This document shows, in pieces, positions 22,542 through 33,650 of a DNA stretch of 64,000 nucleotides. The notes beneath the pieces are model-generated. The model worked only from the letters and a program-made list of their open reading frames with translations, made no database searches and had not been told where the DNA came from. The stretch is from assembly GCA_948146395.1 (NCBI GenBank), contig OX411544.1, forward strand, positions 87,691,632 through 87,755,631. Reading direction: 5' to 3'. This stretch comes from Fragum whitleyi. Its lineage: Eukaryota; Mollusca; Bivalvia; Cardiida; Cardiidae. Each line of letters begins with the position of its first letter. The stretch's first letter is position 1. A program made the translations under genes and the position numbers.

Positions 22542-23248
22542 TAGGCTAGGAATGAACTCTGTTCCAACAGGACAAACGTTTTGTCTTGTTTCTGCATTCT
22601 TCACGGGTCTTTTAACGTTGTTAAAGTCAAAAAGGAGCGTAAACGACGGTAGGGGGCGTGTTTCATCAAATTTTGACGTGAAGCAATCATTGGACGGAGT
22701 TTCTGTCGCCACGTTACACATATAGCAGAAAATGTTTCTATAACTCCGGTCAAAAAATGGAGCTCTAAAGAGCTCACATCCCGCAGCAATATACGGGTCA
22801 TAATTTTGCCAAAGTCCGGTCTGATTACAAGTATCTATTAGATCTGAACATTCTTCAGTCACCATCTCATGCGGGGGAATTAAATACAAATCACAATCAA
22901 CAGCGACTAACACATCGTTAATCAGAGTTTTTGGTGATATTTTCTTAATTGGTTCTGACGTACATCCGAGTTGCACATTCCATGACGTCAGAGAATCTGG
23001 TTCCTCGACATTACATTCTGCACAATACTGGTTCCTGTATGTATCCCCGGAAATATTGCTGGAAAATGGGACGAAGAAATCCAGTCCGGTAAGGGGATCA
23101 TTTCTACATTTTTGTATGATTTCTGGATTGGTATAATTTGTTGGACATTTTGTAATCATCAGATAGCTACTCCATGCCGAGGTTTTCAGCCGTCCAGGAA
23201 CACATCTATACAATCCCCCTTGTGGAATATTTGAGACTGTTAATTTAT
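22542..23248 (-). CDS. receptor gene copy A, exon 2: Cys-rich ectodomain
   Basis: The acceptor is CTTCAG ending at 23249 and the donor is GTAAG from 22541. It is 707 nt, which with the single base carried over from exon 1 keeps the frame open throughout. It encodes the extracellular Cys-rich part: GGLYRCVPGR, SSYLMITKCP, then two similar modules built around YRNQYCAECN and YRNIFCYMCN, ending CPVGTEFIPSL. The same order occurs in copy B. Such ectodomains with CAECN-like motifs are familiar from mollusc family-B receptor expansions; the ligand is unknown. Confidence 0.75.
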
Positions 23249-23795
23249 CTGAAGAAGAGAGTTATTTTTTATAGTCATTGAAGTATTATACTTAAATGAT
23301 ACATAAACAATATGTATGAATATGCGAAGCGGATTCATATATGAGTGTGATTAGGCTTTAGCCCATATCTCAATAAAACACAATATTTTTTATCTCTTGT
23401 TCATGTTTTGTAATGTCATATCGTGAATAAAAAATGTGACCCGTCTCGCGAAAAGGAACCATCTGGGTTTTGCACAAAGTGCTTATTTTCTGAATCTAAA
23501 ATTATCAATCTACCTTCCCTTGAAAGCATGTTTGAATCCCGAACCCTGCTTGACCTATGCTGGACATAATCTCTCTTTCAAATATTAATCTTGCAGAGTT
23601 ACCAGATGGTCCATTTTGGCGTGACGTGTAACAAATGTAGAGATTTCTCCATAACCAGTAAGACATAGATTTTTAACAACTTTTTGTCCGGTATTACGTC
23701 AAAGCTGAGTACTAAAAGCTGTTATCTTTGAGGAATGACTTGCTTTCAGCCAATCAGAATACACGAAGCTTTATAGACACAACAAAAACTATTAC
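23249..23795 (-). other. intron 1 of receptor gene copy A (absent from copy B)
   Basis: GTAATAG at the donor and CTTCTTCAG at the acceptor, phase 1, 547 bp. It separates CCPDILS from DKLTVSN. In copy B the same protein segment is encoded without interruption. An M4 MITE occupies 23435-23634. Confidence 0.7.
23435..23634. mobile_element. MITE family M4, copy 3
   Basis: It starts TGTGACCCGTCTCGCGAAAA and ends CCATTTTGGCGTGACGTGTAACA, an imperfect inverted repeat with CCATCTGG and CCAGATGG just inside. It is about 200 bp and non-coding. Confidence 0.7.
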
Positions 23796-24057
23796 CTGAT
23801 AAGATGTCCGGGCAACAACCCCCTCGTCTGAAACACTGTTCGCCACAACCACATTGGCTACAACAGTTGCTGTCCCGTACAATATCAGAACTGTTAAAAT
23901 ATGCTTGTAGCAAATCTTCATTGCAGACATCTACGTTCTTACACGATGCCTCCTTACGGAGTCGTATATAGACATCCAAAACATCACTCTCCGTGTATTT
24001 AGCGATGCACAACGAAATAAGAGCTATTGTAAATGCCGTAAATGAAAACATTGTCAT
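23796..24057 (-). CDS. receptor gene copy A, exon 1: signal peptide and SMB-like Cys cluster
   Basis: The chosen start is ATG at 24057 (MTMFSF). A longer frame begins at 24162, but its extra 35 residues are basic and unlike copy B, whereas starting at MTMFSF gives a hydrophobic signal peptide (FTAFTIALISLCIA) at the same place as in copy B. After KNVDVC comes CCSQCGCGEQCFRRGGCCPD, a compact eight-cysteine cluster resembling a somatomedin-B domain. It ends at a GTAATA donor after 262 nt (87 codons plus 1). The product would be secreted to the cell surface as the N-terminus of a seven-helix receptor, which the exon 3 frameshift truncates. Confidence 0.75.
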
Positions 24058-24469
24058 TTTTCTTAACTCATATCGTTTCCTATTTGACTTATGATCCAAT
24101 AATTTGTGGATCCTAAAAACAAATACATCAGCTATACGGAAGCAATCATTTGATAAAATCATTCATAGGAAAAATTCTGAGGTATTTATACTGTCCACCA
24201 CAGGACAAAAGATGAAAGACAATTATTTGATAACCAAACCTCTAATTGGTTATACTAGAACCCTTCTTGCTTTTCGCATGTTTCCATTAGTGTTAACTTG
24301 TTGACATATGTATTCAGTATTTGTAAAAGCGGTCAAGAACGGCACTACCTGTAAAATTCTCCCGCGAAAAAAAAAAATCAAAAACGTTTAGACGAGAGAA
24401 TCGTGTTGGTTCAAATCAAAATCCGTCGTCTCTTTTAAATTAAATGTAGAGTTAAAAACATCATTTGAA

Positions 24470-24771
24470 TTGATAACCCGAGTGATTTTGCAATTATTTT
24501 GTTCAGGATGAGCAAAATAGGCGATATTTATTACCTTTTAACCGTTTAATAAAATATGCATACACGTTCTGTAAATAGCTGTAGCTGTAAATCAGACGCT
24601 CTAAATTTTAGTCATTTCAGTTAAATCGCCGGTTTTCTACCTATGTTAATCTTTGGTGCGTTTTTGAACGGTTTGAATGAGTGTTTTGAATTAATGAATG
24701 GCTCGCTGAGTGAGCGATTTAGAATGGTATTGAATGTGATGAATGTCAATTTCACGATGTATTTAACTGTA
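24470..24771. mobile_element. MITE family M1, copy 4 (5' of receptor copy A)
   Basis: It contains the hairpin half TTTTGTTCAGGATGAGCAAAA, the GAATGGCTCGCTGAGTGAGC block and a clean right end TGTCAATTTCACGATG..TTTAACTGTA at 24771. The left end is degraded. It lies about 410 bp upstream of the copy A start codon. Confidence 0.7.
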
Positions 24772-24796
24772 TTCTGGGGAACGGGTACACTCGGAC

Positions 24797-25153
24797 TAAC
24801 GTGACGTCGTGAAATTTACATACACCTCGATAATAGCCATTCTAAATCGCTAACTCAACGCTCCATTCATTCATTTATTCATTCAAAACACTCTTATTAC
24901 TCAGAATAACTCAACGGTCGTTGAAATTAATTTGAAATCGTTCAAAACGAACAACATTGCATAAAAATCGATCAAATTATTCTACGTTTTTTTGGCAAGC
25001 GTGGATTTTAAATTGTCTGCTCGGTCCGCGAAACCACACAAATAGGAAAAAACGTAGATTTTTTTTTACCTCTAAAGGGAGGTATTAAATATCGCTTATT
25101 AGCGTTTTTTTTATCTTCTTCAACTTTTCAATTACATAATGATGTTAACTGTA
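24797..25153. mobile_element. MITE family M1, copy 5 (inverted to copy 4)
   Basis: It starts ACGTGACGTCGTGAAATTTAC, carries CACGCTCCATTCATTCATT-like blocks in reverse order to copy 4 and ends CATAATGATGTTAACTGTA at 25153. The inner part is diverged. Confidence 0.65.
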
Positions 25154-26945
25154 GGCACAAATGGAACTCCTAGAGACATATTAAACGTCCTCGAATGCTA
25201 AAAATTATACCTTTTTTACACGATAACGAATCGAATCCCATGTTGTTTATTAAATCGTTTAGTTTTAGAATAATTTTGGAATGGAATGCATACATACTGA
25301 GCGACTTTAAAAACGCAACACAGTAAATCTGAAATTTGAGCACGGAAATGTAGGTTTGTTTTAACTAAATTTAGCTAAAATCATACAAAGAAGATACTCT
25401 GTTGAATCGACTAAATCTTAATTTGATCTGACGCTTTGGTTAGTTTCGGCATAGCAGTCTACTGTTCACCCTTTCTATGTCATTGTACTTTTCATGGATG
25501 ATTGATTTAATAAATCAGAAGTTTGGAAGGTACTTAATGAAAGACATTTCAAAAACCGTTAAAGGAAATGAAATCAACTCGCTCACTTTGAAAAGGCTGT
25601 ACTCTGGATCAAGTATGTTAAAAGGGAAATTGTTCCATATAATCGGAACGTAGTTAACCTCGACTAGGCTAAAAAATATTGATTTATTCCATCAATATTT
25701 AACATCTGTAATGTAGAACCTTGCCAATAAGGAGTTTCAGAAGACTTAAGGTGGTGAAATGACATTAGAGTCATGCCGTTAACAAGCTCAAAATGTCACC
25801 CCAGTTCTTAACGACATGTCTGTTAAGGCGTAAAAAACGTGAAAATGCTTTCTTTGCCGAAAAAGGCATTCACATGAACGACGTTTGTGGTTCTACGAAA
25901 GGTATGGATAAATATGTAAGTGACCTCATTTCTGGACAAAAAGACGACATTTTTGGTGTCGTCTTTTGACTAAACGCGCTTAAACGCAGTATAGATAACT
26001 TGATTGACGTCTTGATTCATTTAACTTAACTCTGAAATTTGTTTGGCAAATGTTTCATTTGAAAAGAAAATATCGTCCTAAAAGTGGGTCTATGGAAAAA
26101 TTTCACCTTTCGTGGGTATGTTTAAAATTGTCACCGTATTGGGAATAAAAAATAATGTTTCAATAAGACATTGATGTTTGTTTAAAGGTAACTTGTTACG
26201 GTAACTTAATAAGGATATTTTAATCCGAGTCTGTTCGCTTATATTTGCATTTTAGTGCTGTTTTTATGTATTGCGTTTTAAAAGTTGTTCAGTATATATA
26301 AGGATTCAAAGTTCGCATTACCGATAAATTAAAAAATCGAATTAATGAAAAAATATAATTGTCCTCACCATACACATAACTATATGTTTTAAAGGTTGTA
26401 AAGTCCCCGTATTATTTCTGAATGTATCTGATTAAATCGTAGATTATTTCCGTAACTGCATCGTAACGCACTATTTTATCGTAAGAGCACGCAAATTTTA
26501 AAGCTATAAAATCGTAAAAGTCCGCTAACTTTTACGGATATTACAGATTCGTAAGGATTCGTATGAAATTTCCGCCCGTGTGACCCTACCTTTAGGCTTG
26601 ATCGGCCAGGCCAGTCCAGGAAAAATAGATCGTCATGGTCTCCCTTGGTAGATAACTTTTGTCAAATAGTAGTTTACTCTTACAATATTCTCAAGTTCTT
26701 GATATTTTTGAGCTCCGCTCGGGACTATTTATTTTTGAAGTGACAGCAATCGAGTGTCGCCATTTGCTTCATCGAAATCGAGGTCATTTTTAAAACGCAT
26801 TCGTTGATTTTGGCGGAATTTTATGACGCTAACGCTCTCTTTCGTAGTGGCATGGAAGTTCCGGGGTCATTGAAGATGACCTCATACGGTTCGCCTCCAG
26901 AATTTTGTAACGCAGCGAGACCGCTGTGGTTTCACAGTGATGATT
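25154..26945. other. intergenic, nothing recognised
   Basis: No exon is supported. At 25744 the phrase CTTAAGGTGGTGAAATGAC resembles an M2/M3 end, but no partner was found. Near 26500 the phrase CGTAAAAGTCCGCTAACTTTTACGG forms a small inverted repeat. Confidence 0.35.
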
Positions 26946-27105
26946 TTAACGAGATTGCGAAATAGTTTGCGACATTTCGGAGAACATGTTCTTTCAAAAT
27001 GTTAACCGAGGTTCCCTAATGAAGTCATAAGGAAACCTCGGTTAACAGTGTAAAAGTTTATAAATTCTGAATCGCCGCGAAATAATTATGGGTCCAACGC
27101 CTTAA
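26946..27105. mobile_element. TTAA-bounded foldback MITE (M2), copy 3
   Basis: TTAACGAGATTGCGAAATAG on the left and AATTATGGGTCCAACGCCTTAA on the right. The inner hairpin is GTTAACCGAGGTTCCCTAATG with CATAAGGAAACCTCGGTTAAC. It is the same design as 6951-7116 and 8035-8200. Confidence 0.7.
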
Positions 27106-27587
27106 GAAATCACGGAAAAGTCTAAACTCTGCTTCTGTTGTCAGGGTAGTGTAACCTTGCGATTCATACACATATAAAATTATCCTAAATATCGCGCTCA
27201 TATTTAAGTTAGGCCTGCGGTGTCTGGACGCTTTTTGTTTCCTTTGTAATTCTAGAAATCTTTGTCTTTCGAGAGTTTTTTTTCTGGAATAAATTAGATA
27301 CTAGCCCTGAACTTTGAACTCATTTTTGTTCAGCGATATGCTAAACAAATATTGTCGTACATGAAGACAAATAGACACTAGACAATAATGAGGCCGTCTG
27401 TCAAACATTTGTAAACCTTCAGGTTAAAAGCGGTCATCAGGGAAATGCGAAACGTATCGACCTTGAAAGGGGCGAAAAGTATCGACCTTATAAGGCCGGG
27501 CAGATTGAATGAAATTACCACTTTTGTTTGAATAAAAAGTGGAATTGAAATCCTGAATGTGGGTATTTCATAAAATTGACATCAGGC
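27106..27587. other. intergenic, nothing recognised
   Basis: Only a short direct repeat is visible (CGAAACGTATCGACCTTGA and CGAAAAGTATCGACCTTAT near 27449 and 27474). Confidence 0.35.
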
Positions 27588-27994
27588 TGAAATTGAAAAG
27601 GTGAACTATTTTGAAATGATTACGGAATGGTTAAAATGAGTGGGAGAAGCGAGTTTTGAATGAAATTGTGCGAGTTTTTGAATGATACTAATGTGAGGTA
27701 ACATAAAATCGCTGGTTTTGAAATTAGCTATTGTCTATTACCCCCTTTTAACAGAAATAGACGTACTTTTCAGTTTGTGTCTCAAAGGACCAATCAAACT
27801 TTTTAAAAATCATACCAGCCAATACTATCGACGAATGATTTGGTCGATTTGAATGAAATGATGATATAAACGATTTCGAAGTGTTCAAGTTTGAAAGATT
27901 TTGGATCGGTTTTTTAAAGCCATGTGCGAGTATTAATGATTTGGAATGAATGGAATTTTTTGATCGAGGTGAGTGTCTATTTCACGATGTTGAT
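27588..27994. mobile_element. MITE family M1, copy 6 (diverged)
   Basis: TGAAATTGAAAAGGTGAAC at the left, AAGCGAGTTTTGAATGAA within, and GTGTCTATTTCACGATGTTG at the right correspond to M1 blocks in order, but the centre is strongly diverged. Confidence 0.55.
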
Positions 27995-28539
27995 GCATGG
28001 TCGGACTGCTTTGTATTTAAATATAAATATCTTATTGTCCTAAATCAAGATACTGATCAGCTCTCTTTTCGAAAGAAAAATGAGCCTCTGCGTGACATTT
28101 CCTACAATTTGAAATGTTGGTGAGGTACAGACATTGAGCAACATAAACAGCCACGTACTTTAAATATAAAGCTACCTGATTGTCTACAGATACTTTAGGA
28201 CCTTATCTATCTATAATAGCGCAAAGTGAAACTCCGGTCAGACTGTGCGGATGCACAGGCTGGTCAGAGTGTTTGCTTTGTGCACATTTGAAATTGTTGG
28301 AAATGTCACGCACAGGCTCAAATAATGTTTTCTAGACATTTCAGGAGGAGCGTTGACTCACAAAAATCAATTTTGATCTCCATTTTTTTCCAATAATACC
28401 ATAAATATAAAATAAGAATAGCCAATTATGTTATAGATTAGTTCGTTTTTAGCATTGTTAATTGTTTCCGATTACAAAATCCATCCCCAAATTGGCAATA
28501 TCAAGTACCCAGAAAATTCTACAATACTTTGCCCTAGTG
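27995..28539. other. intergenic with a short dispersed repeat
   Basis: Near 28230 the phrase CAGACTGTGCGGATGCACAG plus GCTGGTCAGAGTGTTTGCTTTG recurs at about 35658-35720 in receptor copy B's intron, marking an unclassified dispersed repeat of about 100 bp. Nothing else is seen. Confidence 0.4.
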
Positions 28540-28976
28540 TACAGTTAGTTTCATCGTGCAATTGACATTTAACTCAATCAAAACCATTCTAAATCGCTCA
28601 CTCAGCGCTCTATTCATTCATTCCAGACACTTACTCAAACCATTCAAAAACGCCCCAAACTCACTGAAAAACATAACAACTTCGTTCAAAATAAAAATAG
28701 CTGGGAAGAAAATCTGGATTTCACTTATTTAATTGAAATTGTTAGCGTATAATAGGTTCTTGAAGAAATATGGAGCTATCTATCGAACTTGTACGCATAT
28801 TTTATTAAAGGGAGGTAATCTATATTGCTAATTTTGTTCATCCTGAACAAAATTTGCAATACTGGATTAACTCCCGTTATATGCACTCAAAAGTCGCTCC
28901 ACACATTCATTCAATTTCATTCCTAAATCATTCCATAATCATTCACCTTGTCAATTTCACGATGTTGTTAACTGTA
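28540..28976. mobile_element. MITE family M1, copy 7 (full length)
   Basis: It starts TACAGTTAGTTTCATCGTGC and ends CAATTTCACGATGTTGTTAACTGTA. It includes CACTCAGCGCTC, TAGGTTCTTGAAGAAATA, and the central hairpin AAAGGGAGGTAATC...AATATTG / CAATACTGGATTAACTCCC. It is 437 bp, with both ends present. Confidence 0.8.
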
Positions 28977-29347
28977 TGCATTAAAGGAATTGCTTGGTAA
29001 AATGTGAGTAATGAAATAGCTAATGGTCAAAGTTGTCAAAAATTCGATATATCAATAAAGTAATTCCTTCAGGCCGCAAATACAATGGTTACCCCCGACA
29101 CTTCCAAATAATTATGTTTAACAGTTTTGTGGTTCATTAATCTAATTTGGCTAATGCTGCTGTTTCATTGTTTCTGAAATAAATTGAATGAATTTAGCGA
29201 ATTTTGAATGAAATTAAGGTTGGACGATATGATATCGCTAGTATCGCCAATATTGGACAAAATAAGGAATAACACTCTCTCCCCTAATAAGATTTATAAT
29301 ATGACCTACTTCACCGGAGTGAAATAACCCCGTTGATTATTTTTGAT
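28977..29347. other. intergenic, possible M1 remnant
   Basis: Around 29175-29270 the phrases TTTAGCGAATTTTGAATGAAATTAAG and GATATCGCTAGTATCGCC resemble a heavily decayed M1 interior. No ends are visible. Confidence 0.3.
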
Positions 29348-29626
29348 TTGAATTGGGGTTTTACGTCGCTTTCAACAATCTCTCAGTTATATCGCGACGA
29401 CTGGAGCACCTAATGATGGATTGCTGGTATTTCTCACACCAGTACCACCACCACATCCCTTTCCTAGCCTCCAGTTGCTATTCCACATAGGTTTACGATT
29501 ATCTACCCATTGGTGGAAGACAAATGTCGGAAAGGATAAGTGCCGCGGCCGGGGATCGAACCCGTGCGAATATAGACCTCTGGATTAGAAGTCCGACGCG
29601 CTACCAACTGCGCTATTGCCGCGGCT
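29348..29626 (-). mobile_element. tRNA-derived SINE, complete with target duplications
   Basis: On the minus strand it begins with a tRNA-like head (29542-29625): perfectly paired acceptor arms GCCGCGG/CCGCGGC, A-box TAGCGCAGTTGGTAGCGCG and B-box GGGTTCGATCCCC. The body ends with ATATAACTGAGAGATTGTTG and AAGCGACGTAAAACCCCAAT, a 3' tail I associate with mollusc SINEs. The 13-bp direct repeat GATTATTTTTGAT flanks it at 29335-29347 and 29627-29639, so the insertion is fairly recent. Confidence 0.8.
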
Positions 29627-29639
29627 GATTATTTTTGAT

Positions 29640-30359
29640 ATAGCACGAATGTTATTACACTAATGGAACAACTATGCAGTGAGCACAGATCGGATAGCAA
29701 CTTTATTTATTAACCGCGAAAATGACGTCGTAATGTACGTCAGTTTTAAACGGCGTTATAATTTCGCGGATAATTGAAATGTTGAATTTCAAGAAATTTG
29801 ACGATTCTTCTCAAAAAAGGGTCATATTATGAATAGAATTTTAAGATTTGTGCTCATAAAATACCGAATTTATTTAACCCGTCCTCTAAAACAGACAAAA
29901 ACTCGACACAGCCTAGTTTTTATCTGTTTATAGATGACTCGTTTACTAATCCGGTATTCTATGACCACACATTCAATATCCCCTATATACATATTACGGT
30001 TACCAATTGACCTTGCGCAGCTTAACCTCTATTACCATAAATTATCAACGTCACAAGTTGGATAAAAATAGCTTCGGGTATATTCGTTTATTACCGACGA
30101 AGAAATATTGATTTAAAGAGTTTAATTATGCTGTCGTCATTACAGATTGGACTTATGTCATTATGCTAAGCGAGTTACTTCGACGTTGAAGATCGTGAGT
30201 TCGAGACTCCCATAGATCTAGAATCTTTATATGTTTTTTATTGCACTTGATTATTACCTTAATTTTATATATACTAATATTCTTTTATCAACGTGTATGT
30301 ATTTTAAACTATTTTTTCATATTGTTGCTTTTTTGATTTTGTTCTTTTTTTTCGTATTT
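29640..30359. other. intergenic, nothing firm
   Basis: A tRNA-B-box-like phrase GTGAGTTCGAGACTCCC lies near 30196, but no proper A-box or arm pairing was found. No exon is supported. Confidence 0.3.
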
Positions 30360-30745
30360 GACATTTAGGCTCCTCTCTGTGTGTCTCGCTGTGGTGACAG
30401 GAGACACCCTGTATCCTTTTTCTCTTTCCGAATCCGACAAACGATCCTCCTGCAAACACCAATCGCCTCAGCAAATAAGCCGATGGTCCCTCTGTCCTCT
30501 GAAACCTTTCCGAAACATTGTATATAATCTCTTTTGCCTTGAGCCCAATCGTCGGCGTGGTTGCACATTTGTCATTTTCTTTGCAATAATGGCCAAATAC
30601 GTGTGGCGCTTATACAAAAAAATACAAAACAGGAAAAGAGAGAAGAAGAAAAAGTGTTGAAAGAGGGATTCGAACTCGGATCGTTAGATTCAAACGCATC
30701 GATCTTTTCCTAATCACGCATTATTGGATGTAGATAATGTAGCCA
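30360..30745 (-). mobile_element. probable tRNA-derived SINE
   Basis: Read on the minus strand, the segment near 30650-30740 has a B-box-like GAGTTCGAATCCCTC following a tRNA-like stretch. The rest may be its body. No target duplication was identified, so the boundaries are uncertain. Confidence 0.35.
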
Positions 30746-30984
30746 AAATTAATACCTTTATAGATTTGTTTCTTCACGGAAACAGCCGACAATCCTCGTA
30801 AATGAGCAAATCTGAACGAAGAATTATTCATTCAACGTTAATGTATGCTTTGCATAAGGTCAGTGCCGGGTCATTTGGTCATCTTAATACACGACCTTTA
30901 AATGGATTTTTATGTGTCCATGAGACAATCCGACACTCTCAAATGTATATAGATATTGAGATTGAGTTGTTCTTCGTGGTTTTG

Positions 30985-31084
30985 GAGAGCGTTGAATAGG
31001 GCGAGTTAGTCTGAATTTTCCGGAGCACTGAGCGAATGTTTTATGATGGTTTTGATTGGGCTGAATGTCAATTACACCAGTTTA
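30985..31084. mobile_element. MITE family M1, fragment (copy 8)
   Basis: GAGCACTGAGCGAATGTTTT followed by ATGGTTTTGATTGGGCTGAATGTCAATTACACCAG matches the terminal hundred bases of M1. The remainder is missing. Confidence 0.5.
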
Positions 31085-31314
31085 CCGACCAGCGCATTGT
31101 CTGTGACGTGAAAGTATATATCAGAAGGACCATACGCCAATTCTCATGAGTATTTATTTGAAATAACCTGATCTCAATGTCCGAGTTAAAAATAGAAATA
31201 TTGCTAAACGTACCTTGACGAGCTCAACAGATTTTGTTTTCTAGGCGACGTTACGATCATTTTGTCTCATACAAAACTGAGTAACTAATTCTTTTTCCTA
31301 ATATAAATACCTCG

Positions 31315-31965
31315 ACAACGTGCGTTAATCCAAGTTTTTGAGGGCGTTAACATTTGCAGAGACCCGAAAATGGTTTAAGGCCCGAATGCCAACGCATAAA
31401 AAATGTAAACTGATGGTATTATTGCATAAAAACAAAGATTATAATATCAAGTCAAACAGAAATAATTCATAGGAACAATTCAAAACTAGCTCAAAACCGA
31501 TTATGTGTCGGAAAAATTGTTTTACGCCTTGCATCGTCATTTTTGCTTATACCAACGTTGCGTGGTAAAGTAATGACGTCATGCGAATTAACGCGGCATA
31601 CCGACTTATATTTCAATGTAGTGAACAACAAAAGTCATAGTTTCACGAGTTGCAGAGCAACAAGTTTAAAAAGTTTTTATACACAAGAAATGAATAATGA
31701 ATACCAAACGATTATTCTATCTTTATTGCAAAAAGAGACAAAATGTGAAAATTTAGGGACAAATTCTATTCAAGCACGTCATATTACATGTGATTGCTAT
31801 GTAACATTCATGATGACATCACGAATTAGGTTCCGCTAAGATAAAGTCTATTAGGGTGAAATGAACGAAAGCTGTGTGTAAGTTCTTGATAATTTCATTG
31901 TTTAGGCGATGGGTTTATTAAATGATATTCTAGCGTTATTTCTCAATTATGCACTGAAAAGAACT
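31315..31965. repeat. dispersed repeat family M5, copy 1
   Basis: It shares long blocks with 38170-38490, 56035-56440 and 60905-61215. Examples are GAGGGCGTTAACATTTGCAG with the 60.9-kb copy, and AAACGATTATTCTATCTTTATTGCAAAA plus GCGTTATTTCTCAATTA-like ends with the 38-kb copy. The terminal structure is not resolved. Confidence 0.55.
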
Positions 31966-33075
31966 AAAAAATATACAGCATCCAAATCCGAGAATTAGCT
32001 CCTTCTTTGATTAAGATCTTTTTACTCTATAAGCTGTTATGAATCTCATAGATTATTTAGATCTATAGAGCATGTCGTTTAAAACTTGAAGACCTTCGTA
32101 AGTTTCATCTAAATATTAATTTCAAACAGTAGGTTTTATCTTGCGTTAAATAATTCAATTGAAAGATACATTTTGGTTAATATTTTACGGTGGGGATAAG
32201 GAAAAGAACCAGTTCCTCTGTACATTACTTTTAATTAACTATATCAAGAACAAATACAACTTTGAACATTTATCATGTTTATTATGCTCTTTTAAATCAA
32301 AGAGCTGTAAGCACTGTTAATCGACTCAAAGAACTTTTTTTCAAAAATCATTCTTATGAAAAATCCATGTAAATCATATTATTCCCACACCACAATGCAG
32401 TTGCGGATCCGGAGTGTATTGAAGGGGGTTGGGGGTAGGGGCAAAACATTGTCTGTAACCTAATTCTTTGACTCTCCATTAGAAATTCAGTCAGCATTGC
32501 GTAATACCAGCAAAACGAACTATCAAATGTAAATAGGTCGAGCCCGCTTTTCAGAAGTTCCAGAACTGCTGAAACCACAAACCATTTTGAAATTTTCTCA
32601 TGCTTGCTCAAGAGGGATGAGTGTGCATCTTTATTTGCAACTGATAAAATTATATAATATTACACCTGCGTTATTTAGGTTTTAAACAGTCTTCAATTTT
32701 CATTTGAATTTGTTCCTCAAATATGCATAGTGCCTAAACAAAACATGTAGTTGGGTAATGGGTAAAGATTCAGGACCCGGATTGGAACGTTACCCTGCCC
32801 GATACCCGGGTACTTGAATAATCGTGCAAGTTCTTATAAATTACCAGTAATGTAGTTCTTAGCTTCCTCAATTATACGGTAAAATTATATAAATTAACGA
32901 CAATTATATGAAAATTTTCTATTCAAGTCATGCGTGATAAGCGCCAAATCAGTGGCAAACAGTTAAAGTTTCTAAAATTAGAATCCTTGTGTTCTCACTG
33001 ATCCGGCTTGAAAACCTCCTACACAGAAAAAGTTAAAACTCGATTTTAATTCATAAAGCTAATAAACTAGAGAAA
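31966..33075. other. intergenic, nothing recognised
   Basis: AT-rich; no exon, RNA gene or repeat boundary is supported. Confidence 0.4.
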
Positions 33076-33577
33076 TACAGTTAGTTACATAATGAAATTG
33101 ACAATCATTCCGATCAAAATCATTCTTAATCGCTCACTCAGCGCTCCATTCATTCACTCCAAACACTCACTCAAATCGATCAAAAACGTTCAAAAACCCT
33201 AAGAAAACATTTTGAAATCGACCAAGACTTTCATCATTTAATACAGATCAATTTAATTATTCCACGATTTTATTGGCCTTAGTGGATTTTCAAGTGTCTA
33301 ATTGGCCCACGAAGTCACATAAACAGAAAATTTCGTATGTTTGATTCAGTTTAAACATATTTTATTGCCATCTATGTACAAATATACAATCTACATTATG
33401 TTTGATTAAAGGGAGGTAATCAATATTGATAATTTTGTTCATCTTGAACAAAATGAGCTATATTGATTTAACGCCCCTTAACTTCACTCTCAACTCGCTC
33501 CACACATTCATTCAAATTCATTTCAAAGTCATTCCAAAATCTTTCATCTTGTCAATTTCACGATATTGTTAACGGTA
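33076..33577. mobile_element. MITE family M1, copy 9 (full length, 502 bp)
   Basis: It starts TACAGTTAGTTACATAATGA and ends TGTCAATTTCACGATATTGTTAACGGTA. The central hairpin AAAGGGAGGTAATCAATATT / ATATTGATTTAACGCCCCTT is present. It lies 74 bp downstream of the stop codon of receptor gene copy B and may form part of its 3' untranslated region. Confidence 0.8.
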
Positions 33578-33650
33578 GGATTTTGATCTACGATTACATC
33601 TCTGTGAACTGCATTACCAAAAAGCACTGTGCCTTTTGAGTGTCTGTTCA

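Noticed and set aside
24057..24162. Upstream alternative start for receptor copy A exon 1
   Set aside because: The added residues are basic, are not matched in copy B, and would bury the signal peptide.
29542..29625. Candidate tRNA gene on the minus strand
   Set aside because: The anticodon and T arms are mispaired, the variable loop is too long, and it is fused to a SINE body with target duplications.
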